8,221 nucleotides of DNA from JACQHJ01 sp038063075 (GTDB lineage: Bacteria > Patescibacteriota > Microgenomatia > Levybacterales > UBA12049): assembly GCA_038063075.1 (NCBI GenBank), contig JBBTVW010000054.1, positions 1-8,221 on the forward strand, given 5' to 3'. Position numbers and translations under genes: made by a program. Below are positions 1-5,864 of this stretch, in pieces. Each line of letters starts with the position of its first letter. Positions within the stretch are counted from its first letter, which is position 1. The notes under the pieces are model-generated. The model had not been told where the DNA came from and searched no databases. It was given only the letters and a program-made list of their open reading frames with translations.

Positions 1-2
1 CA

Positions 3-1643
3 ATTTTAGCTAAAAATACAGCTATTTATTACAAAGACTACAAAATCAACATTATTGATACTCCAGGACATGCTGATTTTAGTGGAGAAGTTGAAAGAAC
101 TCTTAATATGGCTGATGGCGCACTGCTTATTATTGATGCACAAGAAGGCCCTATGCCACAAACAAAGTTTGTCCTAAAAAAAGCCCTACAACTTGGTCTT
201 CGTATAATTGTTGTTATTAATAAAATTGATAAAGCTCTTGCTGATATTAATAAAACAATTGAAAAAACCCATGATCTATTCTTAGAGCTTGCAACAGACA
301 CAGAGCATTTAGATTTTCCAACATTTTACGCAATTGGAAGAGAAGGAAAAGCTTCTAAGGATTTAAGCCTAGTAAACAGCGCAACTACTCTTGAATCAAT
401 TTTAGATGAAATTATTACCTTTATACCTAGCCCTAAAGTTGAAGAAGGAGATTTCCAAATGCTTGTTACAAGTCTTGATTATGATACTCATAAAGGAAAA
501 CATATTATTGGCAGAATTAGAAGGGGAATATTAACAAAAGGACAAGCTTTAATCCTTCTTGGAGCAAACGGTCAAAGACAAATTGGAAAGGCTGACAGTA
601 TTAGAGTTTCTCATGGTCTTAAAAAGATTGAAGTAGAAAGAGTAGTTGCTGGAGATATTGTTGATATTACTGGTGTTGCAAATGCGACAATTGGAGATAC
701 AGTAGCTGACGTTAAAAGTCCTGATGAGCTACCAAGAATTGAAGTAGAGGAGCCAACAATTAGAATTACTCTATCAGCCAACACTTCTCCAATGGCGGCA
801 AGAGAAGGTAAGTTTACAAACTCAAGACAAATTCATGAAAGACTAATAAAAGAACTTGAAACAAATATTAGCCTTAGAATGCAACAAGATGGAGAAAAGT
901 TTATTCTTTCAGGAAGAGGAGAGCTTCACTTATCAATTCTTATTGAAACACTAAGAAGAGAGGGATATGAATTCCAAGTTGGCAAACCAGAAGTTATCCT
1001 AAAAGTAATTGAGGGAGTAAAAATGGAACCTGTTGAAGACTTAATGATTGATATTCCAGATGAATATCTAGGAGCAGTAACAAGTGAACTTGGAGCAAGA
1101 AAAGGACTAATGACAAACATGTTTTCAGATGGAAAAGGAAATACAAAAGTAGAATATAAAATTCCATCTAAAAATACACTTGGAATAAGAAGCGCTTTAC
1201 TTACCTCAACAAAAGGAACTGCAATTATAAACAGTATTTTTGATAAATATGAACCATTAACTCCTCCTATTGATCAGATAAGAAATGGTGTATTAATAGC
1301 CTCAGAAGCAGGAAATGCTCTTCATTATGGATTAGATAATGCACAACAAAGAGGTGTTACATTTATTAATCCAGGAACTAAAGTTTATGAAGGAATGATA
1401 ATTGGAGAAAACAGTAGAAAAGAAGATATAGAAATAAATGTTACCAAAGAAAAAAAGCAAACTAATATGAGAGCTTCAACTTCAGATGTAAATTTGGGAG
1501 CATTAACTCCAGCAATAGTAATGAGTCTTGAACAATGCTTAGATTTCTTAGAAGATGACGAACTCTTAGAAGTAACACCATTAAACTTAAGGCTACGTAA
1601 AAAATATCTTACCAGGCTTGAAAGAGTTAGAAATTCTAGATAA
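3..1643 (+). CDS. typA: Ribosome-associated GTPase TypA/BipA, 5'-truncated
   Basis: Translational GTPase of the EF-G-like TypA/BipA family, which binds ribosomes and is linked to stress-dependent ribosome assembly and translation. The open frame runs in from the window edge: codons from base 3 read ILAKNTAIYY and then the G3 motif DTPGHADF. The G4 motif NKID follows near visible residue 73. The first ATG in frame (base 108) is an internal Met in ERTLNMADGA, not the start. About 546 codons are visible. Compared with the roughly 607-residue E. coli protein, some 65-70 N-terminal residues are missing, including the P-loop. Later family hallmarks are present: NTSPMAAREGKFTNSRQI, SGRGELHLSILIE, RREGYEFQVGKPEVI, NGVLIASEAGNA, TNMRASTSD and DDELLEVTP. 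They cover domain II, the EF-G III/V-like domains and the BipA-specific C-terminal domain. The end, RLRKKYLTRLERVRNSR, matches the family's basic tail. Identification is firm; only the N-terminus is outside the window. Confidence 0.97.
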   Translation: MLAKNTAIYYKDYKINIIDTPGHADFSGEVERTLNMADGALLIIDAQEGPMPQTKFVLKKALQLGLRIIVVINKIDKALADINKTIEKTHDLFLELATDTEHLDFPTFYAIGREGKASKDLSLVNSATTLESILDEIITFIPSPKVEEGDFQMLVTSLDYDTHKGKHIIGRIRRGILTKGQALILLGANGQRQIGKADSIRVSHGLKKIEVERVVAGDIVDITGVANATIGDTVADVKSPDELPRIEVEEPTIRITLSANTSPMAAREGKFTNSRQIHERLIKELETNISLRMQQDGEKFILSGRGELHLSILIETLRREGYEFQVGKPEVILKVIEGVKMEPVEDLMIDIPDEYLGAVTSELGARKGLMTNMFSDGKGNTKVEYKIPSKNTLGIRSALLTSTKGTAIINSIFDKYEPLTPPIDQIRNGVLIASEAGNALHYGLDNAQQRGVTFINPGTKVYEGMIIGENSRKEDIEINVTKEKKQTNMRASTSDVNLGALTPAIVMSLEQCLDFLEDDELLEVTPLNLRLRKKYLTRLERVRNSR

Positions 1644-1647
1644 CAAT
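1618..1647 (+). promoter_or_regulatory. Possible promoter inside the 3' end of typA for the downstream gene
   Basis: TTGAAA (1618-1623) is followed after 18 bp by AACAAT (1642-1647), each matching the sigma70 consensus at 4 or 5 of 6 bases. The predicted transcription start, around 1654, is 1 nt before the ATG at 1655. That fits the near-leaderless layout of other genes here, but the -10 is weak and AT-rich DNA gives such matches by chance. Read-through from typA is an equally good explanation for expression of the next gene. Confidence 0.3.
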
Positions 1648-1654
1648 ACTCTCC

Positions 1655-2560
1655 ATGATAGAACTTGCATTACCCATCGAAAGACCTAGAATCCTTTCCA
1701 AAGGAGAAAAAGAGAGGTTAAAAACTGATATCTTGGATACTGCTATTGAGGAGAGATTTCCCTTAGTTTATGCGCATCTTCCTGAGGTTGAGACTTTTAT
1801 ATCAAATAGTATTGATTTAATTCAAAGACTTGAACTAGCAACATACCAAAGACATCCTCAAATTCATACTGACACTGATGTAATATACATAGATTCTGGA
1901 CCTGGTCCATATAGTTATGGCATGCTTGAAGAAGGAAAAACAGATCTAGATGATAAAAATTACCATAAATGGGCATGGTCAAGAAAAATGGATAGAGCAA
2001 GAATCAGAGCTGCATATACACTCGCATCACTTATCACAGCAAAAAGGATAGAGGAAGAAGGCGGATCTTTAGAATCTCCTCAAGCACTTTCTGTACAAGA
2101 CTTTGCAAATCATAGTCCATACTTAATGTACACATCTGTAGACTGGCAAGAAGCACATATTAAACATGCCTTACAAATTGCAAGACAAAATGGTTCTTTT
2201 AAAATACCTGACGAAAAATTAGTTATGTATGGACAATTTATAAATAGAGCGGGGGAAGTAAAACCTATTGTTCACACAGAAGATCAAATGGAAGGTTTAA
2301 CTTTACCCAATAACCCTGATGGTAGTAATCCAAGAAGAGTGATTATAGTATCTCATCCAGCACATTTTCCTAGATTATTATCTGTATTAGGAAAAAATCC
2401 AGACAGAATACCGAGAGAAACTGTTTTACAACTTTTTCCAATACCTACGCCCAAAGATGCAGTAGTACCTTATGCAACAGCAGAACTACTGGGAACTATA
2501 CCAACTATACTTGTGAAACAAAAAGGAAGCTTTACTCCGTATAGAAACTACATGATATAA
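1655..2560 (+). CDS. Hypothetical protein, possibly DUF218/YdcF-like
   Basis: A soluble 301-aa protein with no signal peptide or membrane segment, not firmly recognised. Three stretches recall the DUF218 (YdcF/SanA/ElyC) Rossmann-like fold. The first is a strand and glycine loop, DVIYIDSGPGPYSY (75-88), in place of the usual hydrophobic strand plus Gly-rich turn. The second is TEDQMEGL (208-215), in the place of the family's nT-x-EN helix. The third is RVIIVSHPAHFPRLL (228-242), resembling the family's strand-TS-x-x-H-x-x-R segment. The N-terminal 70 residues are helical and charged and match nothing I know. It begins 11 nt after the typA stop on the same strand, so co-transcription is likely. 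No Shine-Dalgarno precedes the ATG (upstream bases are tactctcc). The DUF218 link is inference from motifs only; substrate and role are unknown. Confidence 0.85.
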   Translation: MIELALPIERPRILSKGEKERLKTDILDTAIEERFPLVYAHLPEVETFISNSIDLIQRLELATYQRHPQIHTDTDVIYIDSGPGPYSYGMLEEGKTDLDDKNYHKWAWSRKMDRARIRAAYTLASLITAKRIEEEGGSLESPQALSVQDFANHSPYLMYTSVDWQEAHIKHALQIARQNGSFKIPDEKLVMYGQFINRAGEVKPIVHTEDQMEGLTLPNNPDGSNPRRVIIVSHPAHFPRLLSVLGKNPDRIPRETVLQLFPIPTPKDAVVPYATAELLGTIPTILVKQKGSFTPYRNYMI

Positions 2561-2565
2561 AAGTT

Positions 2566-3267
2566 TTAATTCGTAGTTATATGAACTCTTGATTGATCAA
2601 TAATAGCTGGAAACTGTAATTGAGTTTTAATTTGAACCTTATAAAATACATTTCCATTATCTAAGGCTATTGGAGATGAAGTTTTAAATACAGAAGTTGA
2701 GTTACCATCAAAAGTAATCTCTGAATTCCAAACAGGATGCTTGTCTGTAGCGTTATAAAGCCTTACGCTTGCTGTTTCATTACCAGTTGGAATATGTAAA
2801 GATACTTCAAAAGTAACACTTTTTATATTGCCATAACCTTTACTATCAATTGAAGCTTGAAGTCCAGCTAAATCCTGCCAATCTGAAGAACTACCAGAAC
2901 CAGAACCAAAAGGAACATAATATTCTCTTACGTTAGTACTTGTTGTATTTATATTTGAAGCAGAACTTACTGAAATAGAAGTAGGAGTAAGAGTGGTCGT
3001 GACAGTACTTAAATTACTTAAAGACTCATTAATTAATGCCTTACATTCACTAGTACAAGTATTTGAACTACCTGTTTTTTGATTAATAGAGAAAGACGAA
3101 TTTGTATTAATTGTTTTAGAGCCTAAAACAATTAAATCTAAAAGGAGAAGATTAATAAAAATTCCAAGAAGAAGTATTACTATTATGTTTTTTCTTGATA
3201 AATATTCTTTTAAAAAATCAAAAAGAGTATGATGCAATCCTTTTTTAATAATCTCATTATTATCCAT
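2566..3267 (-). CDS. Membrane-anchored surface protein with C-terminal beta-rich domain
   Basis: A 233-aa bitopic membrane protein of unknown function. Residues 1-26 are charged and probably cytoplasmic. Residues 27-48 form one strongly hydrophobic segment (KNIIVILLLGIFINLLLLDL). Residues 50-113 are a Ser/Thr/Asn-rich linker with a Cys pair (C71, C75) that could form a disulfide outside the cell. Residues 114-233 form a compact beta-strand-rich domain (REYYVPFGSGSGSSSDW at its start, SVRLYNATDKHPVWNSEI in the middle) resembling a jelly-roll or carbohydrate-binding-like sandwich. I recall similar domains behind linkers in CPR proteins, but no named family is confirmed. Its stop lies 5 nt from the convergent stop of the 301-aa gene. 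A good promoter sits directly upstream with the predicted start at the ATG, and there is no Shine-Dalgarno. N-in/C-out topology and a surface role are inferred. Confidence 0.85.
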   Translation of the reverse strand: MDNNEIIKKGLHHTLFDFLKEYLSRKNIIVILLLGIFINLLLLDLIVLGSKTINTNSSFSINQKTGSSNTCTSECKALINESLSNLSTVTTTLTPTSISVSSASNINTTSTNVREYYVPFGSGSGSSSDWQDLAGLQASIDSKGYGNIKSVTFEVSLHIPTGNETASVRLYNATDKHPVWNSEITFDGNSTSVFKTSSPIALDNGNVFYKVQIKTQLQFPAIIDQSRVHITTN

Positions 3268-3273
3268 ACTTTA

Positions 3274-3302
3274 ACTGTAGATTAATAACAAGAAACAGTC
3301 AA
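3274..3302 (-). promoter_or_regulatory. Sigma70-type promoter of the surface-protein gene
   Basis: Reading the minus strand, TTGACT (3302-3297) and TACAGT (3279-3274) are separated by exactly 17 bp. The -35 matches the consensus at 5 of 6 positions and the -10 at 4 of 6. The predicted start, seven bases beyond the -10, is base 3267, the A of the ATG itself, so the transcript would be leaderless. The promoter fills the 42-bp gap after the 225-aa gene, so this gene can be expressed independently of it. Confidence 0.65.
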
Positions 3303-3309
3303 ATATAAA

Positions 3310-3987
3310 CTAAGCGTATATAGCAGCTTTTATTTTTCCCCTAGTTTCTAATTGAGGAGGCAATAATCCAGCAGCTCTTAATCTTTCACCATATTTTGTT
3401 AATAATTCAACTAATTCTAGATCTACACCTGCTCTATCTCTAAAAGAGTCTATAAGAGTATTTGTTGGAGGAACAATTTTATCTTCTAATTTAACTTCTT
3501 CAAGTAAGAATGCTGCTTTTGCCATTTCTGCAACCCCTGTTGATTCAACTCCTTTTAATCTATCTGCAACGCTAAGTCCAAGATCAGATGAAACAACTAT
3601 GGCTCTTTGAGATGGTGGATCAGAAAAATCAAAAGATCCGGTTATTTCAGCTAAACTTCTGCCTATATGCTCTGCACGAATTACATGTGTAGCAGTGGCT
3701 GGCACTTCTCTTCTTATACCAAATACGCCACCATCATCTTTTGCAGTCCAAGGAAAATCAAAACTTAACCTATACCCAACAACATATCTAAGAGTTGTAT
3801 CTGGATAAACTGTAGTAATAGGGGAAAGAACTCCATTAGTTCCCCAAAACTGGTCTTTAAATCCTCTTAATCCTGGTAAAACTCTAGCTTTATTTAAGTC
3901 TCTCTCTACTTCTCTTGGTCTTAACAGTGTTAAAGCATGGGGTTCTTTATCAAAATAACTTGCACATTCTTGTGTTCTTCCTGCCAT
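3310..3987 (-). CDS. Hypothetical protein, 225 aa, unrecognised
   Basis: I do not recognise this protein. It is predicted soluble and cytoplasmic, with no signal peptide, membrane segment or obvious catalytic motif. The first two thirds look mixed alpha/beta, with strand-like stretches such as TTLRYVVGYRLSFDFPW (64-80) and GSFDFSDPPSQRAIVVSSDLG (117-137). The last third is helical and charged (VAEMAKAAFLLEEVKLEDK, VDLELVELLTKYGERLRAAG). Amino-acid composition and the unbroken frame support a real gene. So does a near-consensus promoter directly upstream. The ATG at 3987 is preferred because the predicted transcription start is only about 3 nt upstream, leaving no room for an earlier start. 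There is no Shine-Dalgarno. It lies between tRNA-His and the surface-protein gene, on the same strand as both, with its own promoter, so context suggests no function. Confidence 0.8.
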   Translation of the reverse strand: MAGRTQECASYFDKEPHALTLLRPREVERDLNKARVLPGLRGFKDQFWGTNGVLSPITTVYPDTTLRYVVGYRLSFDFPWTAKDDGGVFGIRREVPATATHVIRAEHIGRSLAEITGSFDFSDPPSQRAIVVSSDLGLSVADRLKGVESTGVAEMAKAAFLLEEVKLEDKIVPPTNTLIDSFRDRAGVDLELVELLTKYGERLRAAGLLPPQLETRGKIKAAIYA

Positions 3988-3996
3988 AGGCGGATA

Positions 3997-4025
3997 ATTA
4001 TACTAGAAAAATAGGCTAATATCAA
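3997..4025 (-). promoter_or_regulatory. Near-consensus sigma70 promoter of the 225-aa gene
   Basis: On the minus strand TTGATA (4025-4020) and a perfect TATAAT (4002-3997) are 17 bp apart. The predicted start is about base 3990, which leaves a 5' UTR of roughly 3 nt before the ATG at 3987. There is no room for a Shine-Dalgarno site, so translation would start on a near-leaderless mRNA. Confidence 0.75.
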
Positions 4026-4045
4026 ACTATAGGTATATCAAAAGT

Positions 4046-4062
4046 TAAAAAGTGAATCACTC
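4046..4062 (-). terminator. Possible weak terminator downstream of tRNA-His
   Basis: Reading the minus strand away from tRNA-His, a short hairpin AGTG-ATT-CACT (4061-4051), extendable by a G-T pair, is followed by five T (4050-4046). The stem is only 4-5 bp, so it is weak, but it sits about 14 nt past the tRNA 3' end and before the next promoter, where a terminator is expected. Confidence 0.3.
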
Positions 4063-4075
4063 AAAAATACTATAG

Positions 4076-4148
4076 GGTGGATGACGGGGATCGAACCCGC
4101 GGCCACCTGGACCACAACCAGGAGCTCTACCACTGAGCTACATCCACC
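4076..4148 (-). tRNA. tRNA-His (GTG anticodon)
   Basis: The minus strand folds into a full cloverleaf: acceptor GTGGATG/CATCCAC, D arm GCTC-AGTGGTA-GAGC, anticodon stem CCTGG/CCAGG with loop TTGTGGT, and T arm GCGGG-TTCGATC-CCCGT. The anticodon GTG is at 4115-4113 and reads CAC/CAU. The extra G-1 (base 4148) opposite C73 (base 4076), the hallmark of histidine tRNA needed by HisRS, is encoded. The 3' CCA is not encoded (CTA follows C73), so a CCA-adding enzyme is required. Confidence 0.97.
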
Positions 4149-4163
4149 ATAAATACCAATTAA

Positions 4164-4192
4164 AGTATATCACAGGAACACTTTAGCTTCAA
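4164..4192 (-). promoter_or_regulatory. Promoter of tRNA-His
   Basis: On the minus strand TTGAAG (4192-4187) and TATACT (4169-4164) have a 17-bp spacer, and the -10 is extended by TG one base upstream (TGaTATACT). The predicted start is near 4157, giving a precursor leader of about 9 nt for RNase P to remove. Confidence 0.65.
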
Positions 4193-4235
4193 TTAACCAA
4201 TAAAAAATTAACATATATCTTGTCTATTTATTAAT

Positions 4236-4260
4236 TGCTATAATTTTATAAAGGAGGTGA
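4236..4260 (+). promoter_or_regulatory. Extended -10 promoter and strong Shine-Dalgarno of the DUF1059 gene
   Basis: TGcTATAAT (4236-4244) is a perfect extended -10; no good -35 lies 17 bp upstream. The predicted start, around 4251, falls at the first base of AAGGAGGTGA (4251-4260), a near-complete complement of the 16S anti-Shine-Dalgarno, 5 nt before the ATG. The leader would be about 15 nt and made almost entirely of the ribosome binding site. This is the only strong Shine-Dalgarno I see upstream of a start in the window. Confidence 0.65.
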
Positions 4261-4265
4261 TTTAA

Positions 4266-4508
4266 ATGAAGACAATGACATGTAGGCAAATGGGTGGACC
4301 ATGCGACTTTCAAGTTCATGGAAACACACCAGATGAAATAGTAAATAATGGCGCAGGGCATCTAACAGAAATGGCAAACTCAGGAGATGAAGAGCATAAA
4401 AAGGCTTTTGCCATGATGGAAGAAGCAAGACAAAACCCAGAAGCTGGAAAACAATGGTTTGAAAAATTAGCAAGTGATTTTGCAGCTTTACCAGAAGACC
4501 AAGTTTAG
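4266..4508 (+). CDS. Small DUF1059-family protein
   Basis: An 80-aa protein. Residues 1-38 match the pattern of DUF1059, a short bacterial family of unknown function: CRQMGGPCDFQVHGNTPDEI then VNNGAGHLTEMA, with C6, C13, H18 and H32 as the conserved-type Cys/His residues. A metal-binding role is plausible but inferred. The family domain is usually around 55-60 residues. Here it is followed by a helical, Glu/Lys-rich tail ending EKLASDFAALPEDQV. There is no signal peptide or membrane segment. The start is secured by a textbook Shine-Dalgarno 5 nt upstream. It is the only plus-strand gene between 2566 and 6794. With its own extended -10 promoter and terminator it forms a self-contained, probably well-expressed unit. 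Codon use resembles its neighbours. Confidence 0.92.
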   Translation: MKTMTCRQMGGPCDFQVHGNTPDEIVNNGAGHLTEMANSGDEEHKKAFAMMEEARQNPEAGKQWFEKLASDFAALPEDQV

Positions 4509-4515
4509 TTAATTA

Positions 4516-4555
4516 AAAAAATCAGTTTCCAAACAAAATTAGAGGCTGATTTTTT
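4516..4555. terminator. Bidirectional intrinsic terminator
   Basis: A perfect 10-bp inverted repeat, AAAAAATCAG (4516-4525) and CTGATTTTTT (4546-4555), surrounds a 20-nt loop. The A/T tracts at its ends supply a T run on both strands. It lies 7 nt past the DUF1059 stop and about 33 nt past the end of the minus-strand frame that closes at 4589, so it can serve both converging units. Its G+C pairs are few and its loop long, so efficiency is uncertain. Confidence 0.7.
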
Positions 4556-4588
4556 ATCGGGAAAAGATTAACTTTAAATTCTTAAAAA

Positions 4589-4852
4589 TTAAAGGGGTTT
4601 TTGTAGAGCCAAACGTGCTGCTTCTTTATCAATGTGAATTGACCAATCTGAACCATTTCTATCAGTTGTATAAACATGACCAAATACTCCTCCAAATACA
4701 ACATCTCTTACTCTATGGGGAAATCTTGGACCCAATAATGCTAAATCTTTGAGGTCATCAATAGATAATTGTGGTTCAAATCTTGATTGTAAATCGTCAA
4801 TATTTAATATTGCACGCCTTACGTTATCGGCAGGATCTGTAAAGATTATTAA
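4589..4852 (-). pseudogene. In-frame 87-codon continuation beyond the TAA of the 256-aa ORF
   Basis: Directly after the TAA at 4855-4853 the same minus-strand frame stays open for 87 codons and ends in a second TAA at 4591-4589. The translation begins LIIFTDPADNVRRAILNIDD, continues through VRDVVFGGVFGHVYTTDR and ends EAARLALQKPL. It looks like real protein: balanced composition, alternating hydrophobic pattern, no low complexity. There is no ATG in the stretch. The only common alternative start is a TTG about 40 codons in, without a Shine-Dalgarno. A separate gene is therefore unlikely. The simplest reading is that the original gene was about 344 codons (4589-5623). A point mutation, an assembly error or stop-codon readthrough would separate this C-terminal part. 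Which of these applies cannot be told from sequence alone. Confidence 0.6.
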
Positions 4853-5623
4853 TTATCCTATTGTCTCTGCGCCATTAAATGGTGATGTAGGAGATAGTCC
4901 TTTTTTTCTTAATTTTTCCATTGCTCTTTCCATTGGGCTTTGTTGGTGAGATCGATAAAATAACGCATTTCCACCTTGATCATTAACCCACCAGCTGTTT
5001 TCACCTACAACTCGGCTCATATATGAAAAATCGCGTGGTAAGTATAAACTAGTAGCACTTCCTCCTGTTAATCTTAGCCGTAGCCCTTCGATTCCTTCCG
5101 CAAATTGCACACTCTCTCCATATTCGCTCAATAATTGCAGCTCATGTTCATCATGATATTTATCATACTCTCTATGCATTTGTCTAAAAAGCTGGCTAAG
5201 ATCTCTTGATTGTCTATCTCGGGATCCATCAGGTTCTTGAATAATATTAACTTCTACGTTTCCAATAGGAGTTTCTGCGAGCGTGATTACTTCTGTAACT
5301 TCACCTTGTCTGTCATCATCTGGTAAATATCTGGTTGCTTTGCAACCTATACTTGAAACGCCACGAACCCCATCGAATGAAAGTTGAAAGTTACCTAGAG
5401 TAGTAGATAAAACCGGGTTTGAAGCATCACCATTTTTTGGTAAATCTCCGTTTGTTCCCATAACTGACAAGATATCAGCAATTCCTTCATATAGGCTTCT
5501 ATCTACATGCAGTAATGGTCCCTCGCTTGCTTCATGTAATTTAATTGCAACCCTAACACCATCGGTTAAAGGCGTATAAGAATTACTTGGCCGAAATGCT
5601 GCTCTTGCTTCACTTGTTGTCAT
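4853..5623 (-). CDS. Hypothetical protein, 256 aa, probably interrupted by a premature stop
   Basis: I do not recognise this protein. It is predicted soluble, with no signal peptide or membrane segment. Residues 1-115 look mixed alpha/beta (TDGVRVAIKLHEASEGPLLH, STTLGNFQLSFDGVRGVSSI). Residues 120-140 are strand-like (ETPIGNVEVNIIQEPDG). Residues 141-175 are charged and helical (RDLSQLFRQMHREYDKYHDE). A beta-rich part follows (GLRLRLTGGSATSLYLPRDF, NSWWVNDQGGNALFYRSHQQ), then a basic helix MERAMEKLRKKG. The frame stops at 4853 but continues open for 87 more codons (see the next-door entry), so this is likely a truncated product. The ATG at 5623 is chosen because a perfect-consensus promoter puts the transcript start about 4 nt upstream. 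There is no Shine-Dalgarno. Arg, Gly and Ser content is higher than in the membrane genes nearby. Context gives no function. Confidence 0.75.
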   Translation of the reverse strand: MTTSEARAAFRPSNSYTPLTDGVRVAIKLHEASEGPLLHVDRSLYEGIADILSVMGTNGDLPKNGDASNPVLSTTLGNFQLSFDGVRGVSSIGCKATRYLPDDDRQGEVTEVITLAETPIGNVEVNIIQEPDGSRDRQSRDLSQLFRQMHREYDKYHDEHELQLLSEYGESVQFAEGIEGLRLRLTGGSATSLYLPRDFSYMSRVVGENSWWVNDQGGNALFYRSHQQSPMERAMEKLRKKGLSPTSPFNGAETIG

Positions 5624-5633
5624 ATTTTTTTGG

Positions 5634-5662
5634 ATTATATTCTGAACTGATTACTATGTCAA
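5634..5662 (-). promoter_or_regulatory. Perfect-consensus sigma70 promoter of the interrupted gene
   Basis: On the minus strand TTGACA (5662-5657) and TATAAT (5639-5634) are both exact consensus hexamers with a 17-bp spacer. The predicted start is about 5627, 4 nt before the ATG at 5623, with a run of seven A between -10 and ATG. So strong a promoter is odd in front of a gene that carries an in-frame stop. Confidence 0.85.
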
Positions 5663-5763
5663 GTTGTTCTAATTTCAAGTATTTGAGTTTCCATAAGCAA
5701 GGAACTAGAAATATAGAATAAATGCTATATAAAACGAGGTTAAGTTATCGATGTTAAAATTTG

Positions 5764-5836
5764 TGACCCGGGAGGGAATCGAACCCCCAACCTGGTGCTT
5801 AGAACGCACTCGCTCTATCCGTTGAGCTACCGGGCC
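5764..5836 (-). tRNA. tRNA-Arg (TCT anticodon)
   Basis: The minus strand folds into a cloverleaf: acceptor GGCCCGG/CCGGGTC (one G-T pair), D arm GCTC-AACGGATA-GAGC, anticodon stem AGTGC/GCACC with loop GTTCTAA, and T arm GGGGG-TTCGATT-CCCTC. The anticodon TCT is at 5803-5801 and reads AGA, a codon used heavily in this window. Discriminator A73 is base 5764; CAA follows, so CCA is not encoded. Two oddities are an A27-C43 mismatch at the top of the anticodon stem and a purine (G) at position 32 of the loop, where a pyrimidine is usual. It begins 28 nt after the stop of the DUF475 gene. TGcTAAAAT just upstream (about 5847-5855) is a possible extended -10. Confidence 0.95.
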
Positions 5837-5864
5837 ATATGTGTATTTTAGCAAAAATTAAGAA

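Noticed and set aside
2546..2578. Inverted repeat AACTAC/GTAGTT between the convergent stops as a terminator
   Set aside because: The stem is only 6 bp around a 21-nt loop with no adjoining T run on either strand, and it overlaps both coding ends.
4246..4473. Minus-strand open frame of 75 codons opposite the DUF1059 gene
   Set aside because: The opposite strand has a family match, a Shine-Dalgarno and a promoter; this frame has none of these.
4853..4855. TAA recoded as a sense codon genome-wide
   Set aside because: TAA ends typA, the 301-aa gene and the surface-protein gene at sensible positions, so a general reassignment is untenable.
4749..4949. Plus-strand open frame of 66 codons over the tail of the interrupted gene
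   Set aside because: It lies opposite the open minus-strand frame, has no Shine-Dalgarno or promoter, and its translation has no protein-like pattern.
5711..5730. Inverted repeat ATATAG/CTATAT in the gap after tRNA-Arg
   Set aside because: It is all but pure A/T with a 6-bp stem and no T run; such repeats arise easily by chance in this composition.
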